A stretch of 64,000 bases of DNA. Origin: Lucifuga dentata (taxonomy: Eukaryota; Chordata; Actinopteri; Ophidiiformes; Bythitidae). The notes beneath the pieces were generated by a model that saw nothing but the letters and a program-made list of their open reading frames with translations, did no database searches and was not told where the DNA came from. Numbering within the stretch: position 1 is the stretch's first letter; the number at the start of each line of letters is the position of its first letter. The stretch is from positions 176,232 to 240,231 of the forward strand of contig VXCM01000213.1 in the NCBI GenBank assembly GCA_014773175.1, read 5' to 3'. This document shows positions 38,001 to 51,200 of the stretch, piece after piece. The position numbers and the translations under genes are program-made.

Positions 38001-41000
38001 GACTTTAAGTGGGGACACAGCCGGAGGCCTTGAAGCTCCATCACAGTAAAAGAGATGTAAGAGCTTTATGTAACGTTGTAGATGAAGCCACTAACAGACC
38101 ATAAAGCTCAGCTGTGTTTGAGGTTTTTACCCAGTGCCACAGTCAAACTAATTACAGCTGCACCACACACAAGCACTTGAACTGCACACGATCCCTCTAC
38201 AATTAGGCTCTAACTCCCTCTAAGCTCCCATTATAATAGGCCAGGTTTCCTTACCAAACCATACTCTTTGTGGAGTTTTTACCTCAGAGGATGAAGACAT
38301 TTTTATGACTCATGAAATCCAAAGTTTACAATTTTTTGAATTCCACTTATTTAAAGAATACAGGATTCTGTCGTTCTTTGTGAAGAATTAAAAGTGTTGG
38401 TACCGTATATTATAATTTAGTTTCATATAGCTGCTCAACAGCCCTGACTTAATGTTGCAATCTTTAATCCCATATGTAAGCAAAAAGGTTGCCACACCAC
38501 TAAAAATGAAAATGCTGGTCAGAAAAGGCGGCTGTGTTCTGATTGGTTTGTTCACTAGCCTAATACTTTGTGGGTGTGTCTGGAATGGAAGTAAAGGACT
38601 GATTATATTTGAAACATTCAGGACAGTTTAGGACCTATTGCATATCTATTGGCATGAACCTCAAGTTTTGCTATTTTGAAAATGTTCAACACAAACTCCC
38701 TACTATATTACTACACTATAAAAATGAGGGACAATAACAAAAAACTATTTAGACTGAATGATAAATCTCAATACAGGACGTAAAATTAGTCAACACCAAA
38801 TCTACGTTATCAATGATTTGAAAGAGATCAGAAGTGGTCAAGCGTTGGCAGTGAGGGAGTATTTGGACCTTCCCCCCATTCCCTCCTAACCTTGGACTAG
38901 GAAAAATAGGAAGAAGACTCAGTCATGGCTTGATCATGATAATCTCCTCATCGTTGAAATTTTAGGATCTTGTATTTACTACATCATTGTGAGCTTAATA
39001 TCATTTTACCTCATCATGGCTAAATTCTACATATCTTCCTCTATTGTAACTATTTTTCTTCTTTCTTTGTAATTGCTTTATTCCGGACCCACGGCTCTTA
39101 TTGCACACTTGGCCATTCAAGTAGAGAGATCTGTTTTCTCTGAGGTTTCCTACATTTTCTTTCTTTCTTTCGTTGTTTCTTTTTTTTCTTTTCTTTTTTT
39201 TGGTGGAAATGCTAAGCTTTTTAGGGATTTTTTTCTTCTTTTCTTAGAAAGCTTGTAAGGTCAGAAACTATTACTGTAAAGCACTTTTGAGACATTGTAT
39301 GTGATATTGAACTATAAAAATGAACTTAACTTGCCTTGATAAAAGTATATCAAAAGAAAATACCCTGTATGGCATGTTGAGAACTCACTGAGCAATACTA
39401 TTTGAATATTTAGATTTGTAATGTTGGTCAAGAAAACTGCAATTTTTCCTCAAATCATTCATCTTAATTATATGTTAAAAACATAAAAACATAAAAATGT
39501 TAAAAACATAGCAAGAAACCATACAGATACCTTTATTTTTAATTATGACATGTTGAAAAACACAAACACAAAATGCTGCTTTTCAACACTAAGACACAAT
39601 TCTGCATATGAGTTCAGCTCATATTTATATGTTTAAAACATTAAGGTTTAGGACTTGAAAGTGTCCATGTCTGAGTGCTAAACATGTCCCTTTCCTGTCT
39701 TTGACAGGGACAAAAAATTGCATCACTTGCTGCTATGATCTTAAAAATATCTATATGACCTTTGCTAATTTTTGTTTACTTTGGCACAGAGGTCACATTC
39801 ACTGCAAAATGAAAAAAAAAAAAAAAAAAAAAATCTGTGCTTGTCTATCCAAGCACACAGTTGGTACAAACAGATCTGCATCATAGCACACTTGGGGGAC
39901 AGGATGCCAAATTTAACATGGCCCTACAACATGGGCTATAATTAGCCTGATTGGACATTTGAGAGGAGTGGAGAGGGACAGGCCAAGGGATGACAGACAT
40001 GATGGCTGAGCTGTGTGGCTCTCAGCCTCATTCTGCTTTGGGCTTCCCCTTTGGGAAGTAGATGGAGCAGGAGAGAGAGAGTGACAGAGGAAGAGAGAGT
40101 GAAAATAGGGAGGGGTGGATAGTTTGTCTTTATCACACAAAGACAGCACATCTCCGGCCAGCTGCTGATAAACTGCTTGACCTTAATTACTTCCTCAGTC
40201 AAGAGTGTCCACAACCAAGCATGAGGCTCTTATTATTAGCAGCCTTATCATCTTCAAGGCGAAGTTAGCCGACAATGGAATACAAACGATCATTTCTGCT
40301 CTTGCAATTATAGCCTGCAGTTTCTGAGAACAGTGCAGCAGTCAAACCAAGCCAGGGGAATAACAGTAACATTATTAACATTATAAGGAAGTTTCTACTT
40401 TTTGCAAAAGAACTCTAAGATCCAGATAAATGTGTATGACCTTCCTGGTTTGAGTCTCTAAGGATAGAATTACACAAGTAAAAAAATATATAAAGTCAAT
40501 GAGTCACACAGTAATATCAGTTTAAGACATATACAGTTTTTATGTTGTGTCCTCAGATAATCAGGTGTGTGTCTGTGTGCGTGTGTGCCAACATTCACTG
40601 CATTTCTGCATAAAAGGGGCTAACATAAACACATCGGACTGTTTTCACAGCCGACACATTGCAGGCTATGTCCACAGGCTTAGTATGTTATTACCATTAT
40701 TCCAGCAAACAATCTATTTGTCCAGCATTGTTTTTTATTACAGCTGACATTGAGCCAACTCGTGGCTTTAGAGCCAGTACCTCTCACACAGAGTGCTTTG
40801 TGTTTTTCTTGCTCGCTCATTAATATGTCAGTCACACACAGACAGGTGCAGGCTTGTCTTTTGTCCTCTAAAGATTGTTTGAAGCAATTGCATTTTAAAA
40901 GCATGCCTGGCATCTGTAAAAAAAAAAAAAAAAAANTAAAAAAAAAAAAAAAAAACCCAAAGAAACTTCACTCTCACTAAAGCTTACAAACCTTTTTGAG

Positions 41001-44000
41001 TTTCCTTTTTTAATGCTTCATTTGGCAAAGTGCTGAAGGTTTTTCATTAGGGTATATTGACCATTATGGTGATTATTTCCTACTTTGGAATTTTAATGTC
41101 GTTGAAGCTGAGTGGCGGAGAGAAAATCACTTTTTTTTCAGTCATGACAGAAAACAATACAGACTTGATTAAGTGCATGGCTGAAACTGCCCTTGTAAAA
41201 TTAAGTGGTCATTGTGTTGTTGAACGGTTTGGTCTCAGGAGGAAAGCACCATTTACATAAAAAGAACACATTCCAAACTGACACTGTTCTGACCTCCTGG
41301 CTTTGACAATTTATTGCCATAGTAGCTGTGAGAAAATTCTGAACTTAGACTTGCAGAACTTGCTCAGGCTGATCATTAGGAAAGAATTTCTTGGCTTACA
41401 TGGAAGCAAGAACACACACCAACAACAGAACCCAAACCTGCAAAATACACGGAGCAGAAAACATCTCGTTTAACTGAGATTTACCTATTCAAGGAAGTTG
41501 AAGCTACCAGAGAGAGAACGTCTAGTAAAACCAGTTCCTACAGTGTAAACATGACATTGAGGATGGAGGGTGTCCAGGATGTGGCATCCGGTTTCACTCA
41601 AAACAAACAGCCTGGCTCCTGGCTCATCTTATGGCATCTTAGGACTATCTGCATGCATGACTCTACCAAGTATTTTTAATCTCTTCCATTCAATTCAGTA
41701 TTTTTATGTACTATGCAGCCTTTTTTTAGTCTTGAACGGCACTCAGTCAGACAATGGCATGGAGCTGAATAGGCAGGGAGGGTTTGGTTCATTCCTTGGC
41801 CCAGTGGAACAGGATTAAAGGGCTTTTGGGGGTTTTAGTGTAGCTGCAACCTCCACACAAGGTCAGCTGAGCCAATTGTGTGCGTGTGTGTGTGTGTGTT
41901 TAGGGATTTGCCCTAAGCATGCATGCCTAGGGGGCCTATCCAGGGTTCTGTCTAGCAAGAGTGAGTGAAGTCATCTGGCATAAGAAAGAAGGTTGAGGGG
42001 GGAGGGTGTGTGTCGGTCCCAAAAAGGAGAGACGGGCTTTCGCTTATCAAAGAAAAGGCAAACGAGCTCCAGGGAAAACCTGTGGATGAGCTTTTAAGGA
42101 GTGGTATCCCTATCAAGATAGCGGTGAGTAAATGTGTGTGATTATGAAGCAGGAGGAGCTAAATGCTAGCAGATATCGATATGTGGGAGAAGCTGTTGAA
42201 TGGAATATCTGAGATGCCATGTGCAACAGGACCCACATATGTGGCGTTTTTGAGAGATCAAGACTGACTTCCTGGTCTAGTGCCAGATGTTTCTGAGATT
42301 TGGATCGTGATCATGGAGGGAAGGTGACAAATGGAAATGGCAGCAGTTAAAACCACGCTTAGCACACAAGGGCATGATGTCTCCAAGGCAGTTATAACCA
42401 CACCTGAATCGAGCTAAAATGTCTGATGTCTGCTTACTTCTCTTACAAATGTCGGAATATGTATTGCTCAATATATCCGAGGTATAAGTCTGAGACAGTT
42501 TCAATCTGATCTCAAATATATTTCTCCAATGACAGATCTGATGTTGGTCAAAGAGATGTGGAGAGAACCTCTGGAAAGTACAGTACACAGATGGAGTACT
42601 GGATTTACGGGGAATAGATTCTGATCATCTGAAAGTTATTAGCCTCCTCTCTGAAGGCGTCCCCCTGTAAAATCCAGCTCCCAGGATCCAAACCTGACAG
42701 GCTCCATTATGATTTCTATTTTGATTCCCCTGCAAATCTGTTCAATTCCATCTGGACCAATTAAATCCCAGCTGAGACAGAATAGCCTGTCCAGAGGCAT
42801 TTATTTTGCTTTAACAAATCAAATAAATTCCAAGCACTGAGACCACTTGAAACCAGGATCTTATGAATACATGGATCGTAATCCCAGTGTGTACATACTG
42901 GCAGATGCTAGGTCAAATGACACTCCTCCAGCATCTAAGCCTGTACCAGTTGTTCCTTTATGTGTCCCTTCATTCCACTGGATCTGACTTCATTTATAAG
43001 TAAGCTCCAAATGAAGATCAGAGGGAAAATACACACACATAAATTTTAAGTGCACATTTTACACCCATATAGTAATCTTCATGTCGCATTGTGTATTTAT
43101 TTGCACACAGACGACATGGATTCCAGCTACACTGGTGAGCCAACATGCCGATTCTCCCACATTTATATTTAATCTACACACACACACACATNAGCTACAC
43201 TGGTGAGCCAACATGCCGATTCTCCCACATTTATATTTAATCTACACACACACACACATACACATATCATTTCACACATCAACCCACATAATATTAAAAT
43301 GAAGATGACAGTAAAACTTGAACCGGGGGAAAAAGGTGAAATCCATTGTCAGATATTGTCAGATTTTGTAAATGATGATCAATTATTACATTTGCAATGG
43401 GTATGAGTGGCCTGATTTCCTAATCACATAAACAGACAAAATCGTGTTTTTTTTTTTTTTTTTTNGGGGGGGGGGGTGCTTAGTTTAAGTTTTTCTTCAG
43501 CTGCACAGGATTAAAACTAACAAAACTCAGCAAAGTAAGAAATGATTATGAAAACTGATGGTATGAATATATACTTTAAGCAAAGCAGGATTAGCAATCT
43601 GGGAAAGTGGGAAAATGGCCCAGAGCCCAAGACCACCAGGGGCCCAAAGAGTTGGCTTGTATTAATCTGATTAAGTATTAATAACTATAATGTCAGAATT
43701 ATAGTCAGTCCCAATCCTGTGTTTGGATTTTAGGAGGTGTGGCAACCTGTCTGTTTACATTTGGATCACAGATAGTACTATTAAACCAAGTATAATTTAG
43801 TGATGTGTTTGCCTGTACTGTAAAATGTTTCGTATATGATACAAAGAAAATATGACTGATAATAAATGCTGGCAAAATCAGTTTTGGGGTTTGGGGGTCC
43901 ATAGGGGCCCAAAGTAGATTTTTGCTCCAGGGGCCCCTAGCATGTCTGTGCGGCCCTGAACTTAAATGATAATTCTGCCTGAGAAAGTGGAAAGGGAGAT

Positions 44001-45244
44001 GAATGCACAGTCCTCATTTTTTAAAAAAAGTTTTGGATGTGTTTTATTTGTGTTTTGTGGTAACCTTCATGTTAAGTTTTATCACAGCATATCTTACTGC
44101 GTAATAATCATAATTGGTTCATTGTGTGTGTTGAAGACAATGGATGCAGCTTGCCTCTCTGTCTCTGAGGTCACCTGAGGCTGCAGCCTGGGGTCTCTTC
44201 AGGCCGCGGCATTCAGCCAATCACAAGTCACCAGGATTTTCTCACAGGTTCCACTGTAGGCCAATTTACTGCGCTGGACTTAGACAAACTTTACTGTGAC
44301 CATACACAGTGTACAATTAATGATCGGTAACCAGCACCAGCTACCCTCATGTATTGTGCAGAGAAAAAAAAATGGCAACTGGAGAAGAGTAATAAGGAGC
44401 TTTGTCCGTTTTAATTTTTCCATCCGTCCATCCATCCTCCATATCTACTTATCTTTGGACTGTGGGGAAAAAAACAAAAAACAAAAAAAAACTGGAGCAA
44501 CCTGGAGAAATCCAACACACACATGGGTAAAACATTAAAACTCTAGCTAGATTTGAACCTCCTTACTATGAGATGACAATATTAATCTATAAATATGTCC
44601 ATTTCAATTTCACATTTTTTTAATTGAAATTATGAATTTCTTGGCTCACTTGCAGTTTTTTTTTAAGTTTATAATGCACTTATTATGCATTCACTGCCAC
44701 AGATGCTGGGCTTGGGAGGAGTCTGAACGCAAAGGATTGCAACAGGTACTCAAGAGCAGCGTCCAACATGTCAGAAAGGAAGAGACAAGTCTGATGCTCT
44801 GGGGACAGTGATCTATTTCGAAAACTAGAAGGTTACCACAGACCTGGACCCCAACCAAGTCTTGCTTTAAGATTTTTTACCCAAAAAAGGTATCAGCAGA
44901 GGCCTAAATGATTCTCTTGACCTTAACATTAGTTGAAGGCTTCAGTAACTTCCAAAACAGGAGAACTTGGAACATGGCCCACATTCTTGCAAAATCTTTA
45001 AGTGACTTTAATCAGGTTTAAATGTCCAATGGCTTAAATGGGATCCATTTTCAGATGATTTATTAGTTTGATCAGCATAATGAAAGTGGGAGGAAAGAGT
45101 GAGAGAATGAGAGAGAAACAGAGAGAAACAGAGAGCAACGTGTTGTAGTGTGATTCATGATTTTACTCCAATTCTGTCAAAAGAGTCCAGTTCAAGGAAA
45201 TTACTAAATGTTTATAATATGGAGACATTTAGCATCTCTCTTTG

Positions 45245-45283
<39 letters not shown>

Positions 45284-48200
45284 GCTGTTCGCTTTTGGCT
45301 GGAAACTGGCTTTTGACAGATGACTTTGTTCAATGTTATTACCATGCTGAATTTCCACTTTATTGTTTTTGGGGGATTTGGCTGTAAGCACCAGACCAGA
45401 AATTTGATGCATTAGTACAGAATCCATTTCCCTCAGGACAGACCCTTCAGGCCTATCAAATGTCTTCATCAATCAAAATTAACAAAAATGTTTAGTTTTG
45501 CTCTCTTATTTAGTAAGAAGCACCACACCTACAAAATGTAGCCGACACAGTAATTTGGAGTATAAAACTAAATCCAAACTTTCTTCCCTGCAGATAAGAG
45601 GTGCATGTGTGTATATGTACATGCTGTAATTTAATGCATTCTCACCATATTGTTCTTTATCCTATACTGTATCTAGATTTTACATTCCTTCTAATGTCTT
45701 GTCTTTTATTTCATATGAAAAAAAGAACTTTATAACTTTTGTTTTCTAAGGTGCTATATTAAATTTATTACCTCCAAGTCACGTTTTCATTAATGTTTGT
45801 TTGTCTGTCTGCTGGCAGGATATTGCTAAAATTAATTGGATTATGGATTTTGATGAAATTCTGTATATAGGTGGGATTTGGGTATTTAATTAAATTTTGA
45901 AGCAGATCCGGATCAGGATCTGGACACATGATTTTTGCAAAATAGGGCCTTTATCAACATTTTTGCTTAGTTCTCGAACATGAAGACACTTAACTCAGTG
46001 AAAAAAATTAAAGATTGTTTTTATGATGGACTATCAACAAGTGCAATTTAGCCCAGATCTTGATGTTGATCCTGATCTAATGGATGTAAATATATGTTTG
46101 GAGTGTGGGTGTCATGGTAGTTTGAGTATCGTGAGACCCGAACCCGATGGTGAGACATTGGATGGAAAATCTGCACAGTTGAGGAGCGAACAGACCTGGA
46201 AGCCTTTACTGATAACTATTAAAATACAGCATGGATCCACAAAACAACCCATCCAAAAGAAAGAAAAAAAGAAATCAAGATTCTTACACCAACACTGAGG
46301 ATCTATACAGACCACAGAAATCAAGATTAGTTGATTGTCTAGTATTAACAGAAAACTGGGGTTTCTTTTCATGAAGAAATTAAAGTTTAACACATTCGCT
46401 GAATGAACAGATCCAAAACATGATCAAAGAAAACAAACCGATGAAAGAAACTATACTAAATTTTAAAGATATGTTTGGACAGGAATCACATGTATGGCTT
46501 CACTGTACATTAACAAACACATGCAACTAACTAATGTGTAGCTAAGATGATGTTGATTCAGCAGTTTTAACAAATTTGGACAATTTGATTAGTAGTTTTG
46601 GATACAGACTCAGAACAAGATGCAATGCATTTTCATGATAAATCTATTTTAATACATCTGGGCCTAGGTCATCTCTGAACACAAGGTAATGATAGCAAAA
46701 AGGCTGATTTTATGTTGCCAAAACAAAACAAAAAAAAAAAAGCAAAATCAGACACCTGTTGGGCCTTGGTGAAGGTATGTGTTCTCTGTGTGCCCTGTAG
46801 TTATTATTATTATCGTGGATTATTCAACTATTTCAAAATGACCATCAGTCCATTTTAACCTGCATTGTTCTTACCACTAACCATCAGGCTGAGCCGAAGC
46901 TGTATGGTTATCCCCTTACATAAGACTGCACCTATCTGAACATTTTATTCACGTATCAAAACTCTGTATAACTCCACATAATACCTGTGTTGACAAGTAG
47001 AACAATAAGTGAGATCTGCAGCCGGTGAGTGTGAATGTGCTTGTAGGCGCACCATGTGAACAAAAATAGCACAAAGAAAGGAAAGTGCAACACAATCATG
47101 TTCAGGCAAGACAACATGTTTATCCAGCACAAACCTTTTCAATATTTCTGCCCTCTCTGTCTCTTCATCTGTTGATATAAGTGTGAGTCATCACACATCA
47201 TTTTCAATTTTACTGAGTTCACATGATATAGAGCTTATAATGCATTATAACTAGATTAAACGTGATGTCATTTCTATAGCATCTTGCAAACACAAAGCAA
47301 TTCAAACTCTAGGTGCGTTATAAAATACATTAAAGGTCCAACTGGCCATTTTTCATGTTTGAGCCTAATATATTCAATTTTCATACACTGGCAATCATTT
47401 CCCAAAACATACTACTGGAACGGTGAATTAAAAAATGTTTTTCCTACCTTCCAGACCACCATTGGTTTCAGTTCATTCTGGTACGCTATTAAAATCAACT
47501 TGTTGATACTTGAAACTTTCTTGGGATAGGTCATCCATCATCGTGAACAAAATGTGTGTTCAGGTTTTTTTTGAAGTTACGTAATTTTAGCATTTAAGTG
47601 CAATAAAAAGCGTGGAGTGAATGTATGTCTCCACCGGGGAATATAGTCTCAAAAGAAGACCTGTGTTTATGGAAAAATTTGAATGACTGTGACTTCATAA
47701 GACTGTGTAACTGTTAGCAGGTGAAACATAGATTTTTAAGGTGGGTGTATCGCTTGAATATCTGATTTTGAAAGATAAAGAGATTTTGCAAAATATCAGG
47801 AAAATTGAAATAAGGTTTTATCCTTTGGGAAATGGTTGTCAGTAATGTAACATGTATGAAAATTGAATATATTAGGCTCAAACATGCAAAATGGTCCTTT
47901 ATGCTCCTTTAAAACATTTAGTTAACTGACAAAAAAAAATTATCAATGACAGTTTTGATAATTAGTGAACTGTGTTAAGTGCTTTATTCAGTGAATACCA
48001 AATATTTATTTGCTGCTTTTCATATCATTATAATTTCATTAAATTTGGAGGTTTTTTGACAATGGGTCAGACTAAATAGGCAATCTGAACTATCTGAATA
48101 TCAGCTTTATATTGTTACATTTTTCTATATTAAATAATTAACTGATGATGAATATATACCTTACTTCAGCCCAATTCAGACATACTTGTTAAAGAACCAT

Positions 48201-51200
48201 ACCGGTGGCTTTGCATGTTTGAGCCCAATAAATACTGCATAACATACATGTTATGATACTGCCAACCATCTTCCATAAAATCGTATTTCAGTTTTTGTGT
48301 TATTTTGCCAAATCCCCATAATCTTTCAAAATCAAATGTTCACCAGCCTTAAAATTCAATGTTTCACGGGCTAACACCTACACATTGGAAGGCTGCAGTT
48401 TTAATTTCTTGGTAAAAACCATCTTCTCCTGGGACTGTTTTCCCTGGCAGAGACATACATTTTCTTCTGTGTAGCTCAGTGTTGGATCACTTAAATTAAG
48501 TAATTTTGACAAAAAATTGAATAGACATTTTGATTTCTATGATGGGTTACCTATCTCAAACACTTTTCAAGTCTATATATGTTGATTTTTATAGCGTAAT
48601 GGAATGGACTGAAACCAACAGCAGTCTGGAAGGTAGGGAAAAACAATTCTGGAATTTATTTTATTGGGCTCAAATATGGAAAATCACCTTTAAATCCTGC
48701 ACCAAAAAAAAAAAAAAGTTCTGGCTTTCAGCATCAGAAACCTTTAAGATTGTCTCCCGAGGAGGAAAATTAGTGATGGCAGACAGAATGTTAGTAAGCA
48801 TGAAAAGCGTACAGCAGATGGTTTTCCCCGCCATGATGTTTTATGGGCCTAATGTATTGCAGCGACACACACGGAGATGATTGATGTCAGCACCTTCTTC
48901 TTAATCACCTGAGAGGTACATATAGCCTCTTGACAGTCTGGCAGCCATTTTGGATTCTTCTCTAATGACTGCAGAGACAGGCTGCAGATGATGTTAGCTG
49001 ATGCCAGTCTCACGGATCACTACCTTCCTGTCAGTGATTAAGTGTCTCATCTAGCTCCTGTAAACAAACCCCAAGTAGAGCATCTTGGATCCATCAAAAG
49101 ATGCCTTCCACTGGCTGCGCATATCGAAGCTGGAAGAAATCCATCATACCTGTACAAAACGGTGGATGCCATGTGGTCTCTCAGGATTTCTCCCATAAAC
49201 AAACACATGTTGTTAAGACTCCAGCCATACATGTGGAAAGGGAGCTGAATTCAAGTATACCATTCCCATATATGTTTGGCATTTGAGAGATGTAAGTAAA
49301 GGTGCATTCAAGTTATTTGTGACCTGACTGCTGGTGCTATTACAGTAAATCTGGATTAAAGGGGAAATATGCAGGTTTCCATGTTCTTATTTCATTTCGG
49401 GGTCTATTTTGAAACCTTTGAATGCTTTACTGTGCAAAAAAAAAAAAAAAAAAAAAAAGTTCCTAGTAATATTGCTTGCAGAATCACAGTATATGCGCTT
49501 TGAAAACAGAACATATTCTATTTGAGAAATAATACACTTGAGTAAACCTTTTGTCAGTCTGCGTAAAAGCTAATGTAGTGGCCGCAGATGCTCAACGGCA
49601 CATCTCGTTCTTTACAAAACACAAGCGAGGCACTTCAATCTCCACTGATAGCTGCATGAGTAGGACATGTGCAGTGATGTAACACATCTTCCTTAAATTG
49701 CATGTGCAGCATTGTTGGTTTGGACAACCCTCCAGGCCCAGTTTGATTTCAGCAGATTAATTTAGCTTCCTCTCTTATGTAATACCATCTCAGCTTTCAA
49801 GCTCATGGACTGATCTCGGGATCATCTTTGACTCCTTGCATGGGTGGCTAGCTACCAAACTGCACTCCCATGATACCAGCTCAGAGAGGAAAGAACACTC
49901 TTCAACACCAGAATAAAGCCTGTTAGCAGGAAAAAAGTCTAGCAGCTTTGAGAGGCAGCATAAGCAAAGAGATAGCGGTGGATAGATGCTTTGAAAAAAT
50001 CCTTTAATACAGCATGTAAAAAGATCAAAGGGACACCGTGGCATGAGAATCCTGTGGGGCATGCGTTTGATGCAGATTATCCGCTGCTAAAAAAAAACAA
50101 AAAAACAACATACCTATGATGGTAGCCCTGCTAAAATGGATCACTTTCACAGTAGGTCATTGCTATTTTCAAAATATCAGTTTAGAGAAAGATAGATTTG
50201 GATTAACAATCATGCAATTTGATAATGGGTTATGAATTAATTTTAGGTTTGTTCACCCTAGAAAGGATCACAGAAACTGTTACGTCCTGCAAAGTGGCCA
50301 AACCATCAAAACCTAAAGCTGTAATAATCAATTTTTGAATCTCTAAAATAAACAAAAGACGCATAGCCCTAATGTACCATTGGCTTATTAAGTTGTTATG
50401 ACTGACATGTTAGCAAACTACATCCACTTCCAGGAAACTGACAGCATTATCAACCCACTGCAGTGTGTTTCTGTACAAATCATTCTCCTTTGACCTTTGT
50501 CTTTGACCAAGTCTTCGTCTTGTTAGATATTTGAATTTCTTCACAAGCCACTTAGTAACTTTGTCTCTTTGTCTCTCAGTCATTTTGTGCTGGACAGTAG
50601 TAAAGCTGGATTATCAAAGTCTTTTTAGTGGAGCTGCCTCTGATTTTATATATAAGGGTTTGGCAATAACCATTGAAAGGTAAATATACAGTTTGTTTAC
50701 ATGTGGAAATCCAAAACAATGAGCTTAAGGAGGCTCAAATCTGCATAGAACATCAGAGTCGGGGATAATTCTATGTCACTCTTTACGCATTACCGAGTCA
50801 TTTTGATGTAAAGCTAACATAAAAAAAAATAATTATTGCACATTTATCTTCTTTAGAACAGAATGAATGCTTTGTGTCTGTATGACCGTCATCAGTGCAG
50901 GTTTATTCTGCACTCAGGTGGCACTACACAGAAACAGTTCCCCTAATGAGTGCTGACATGTGATCAGGCACACTCCGAAAATTAATCCATGAAATATTAA
51001 AGCCAATGAGGCTATTCACAGGAAGGCTATAACTAGACGCAATTATGCTCCATGAATGGAAAAGTGAAGGTTGGTTTGGCTGAACTGATGACTGTGTCAG
51101 CTGGAGAATGAGGTCATGACACAAGAAAGGTTAAGCTTTTAAAACAAAGGTAAACAGAAGACATCTGTTATCACTATTCATACTTTATAAAATCTTATTA

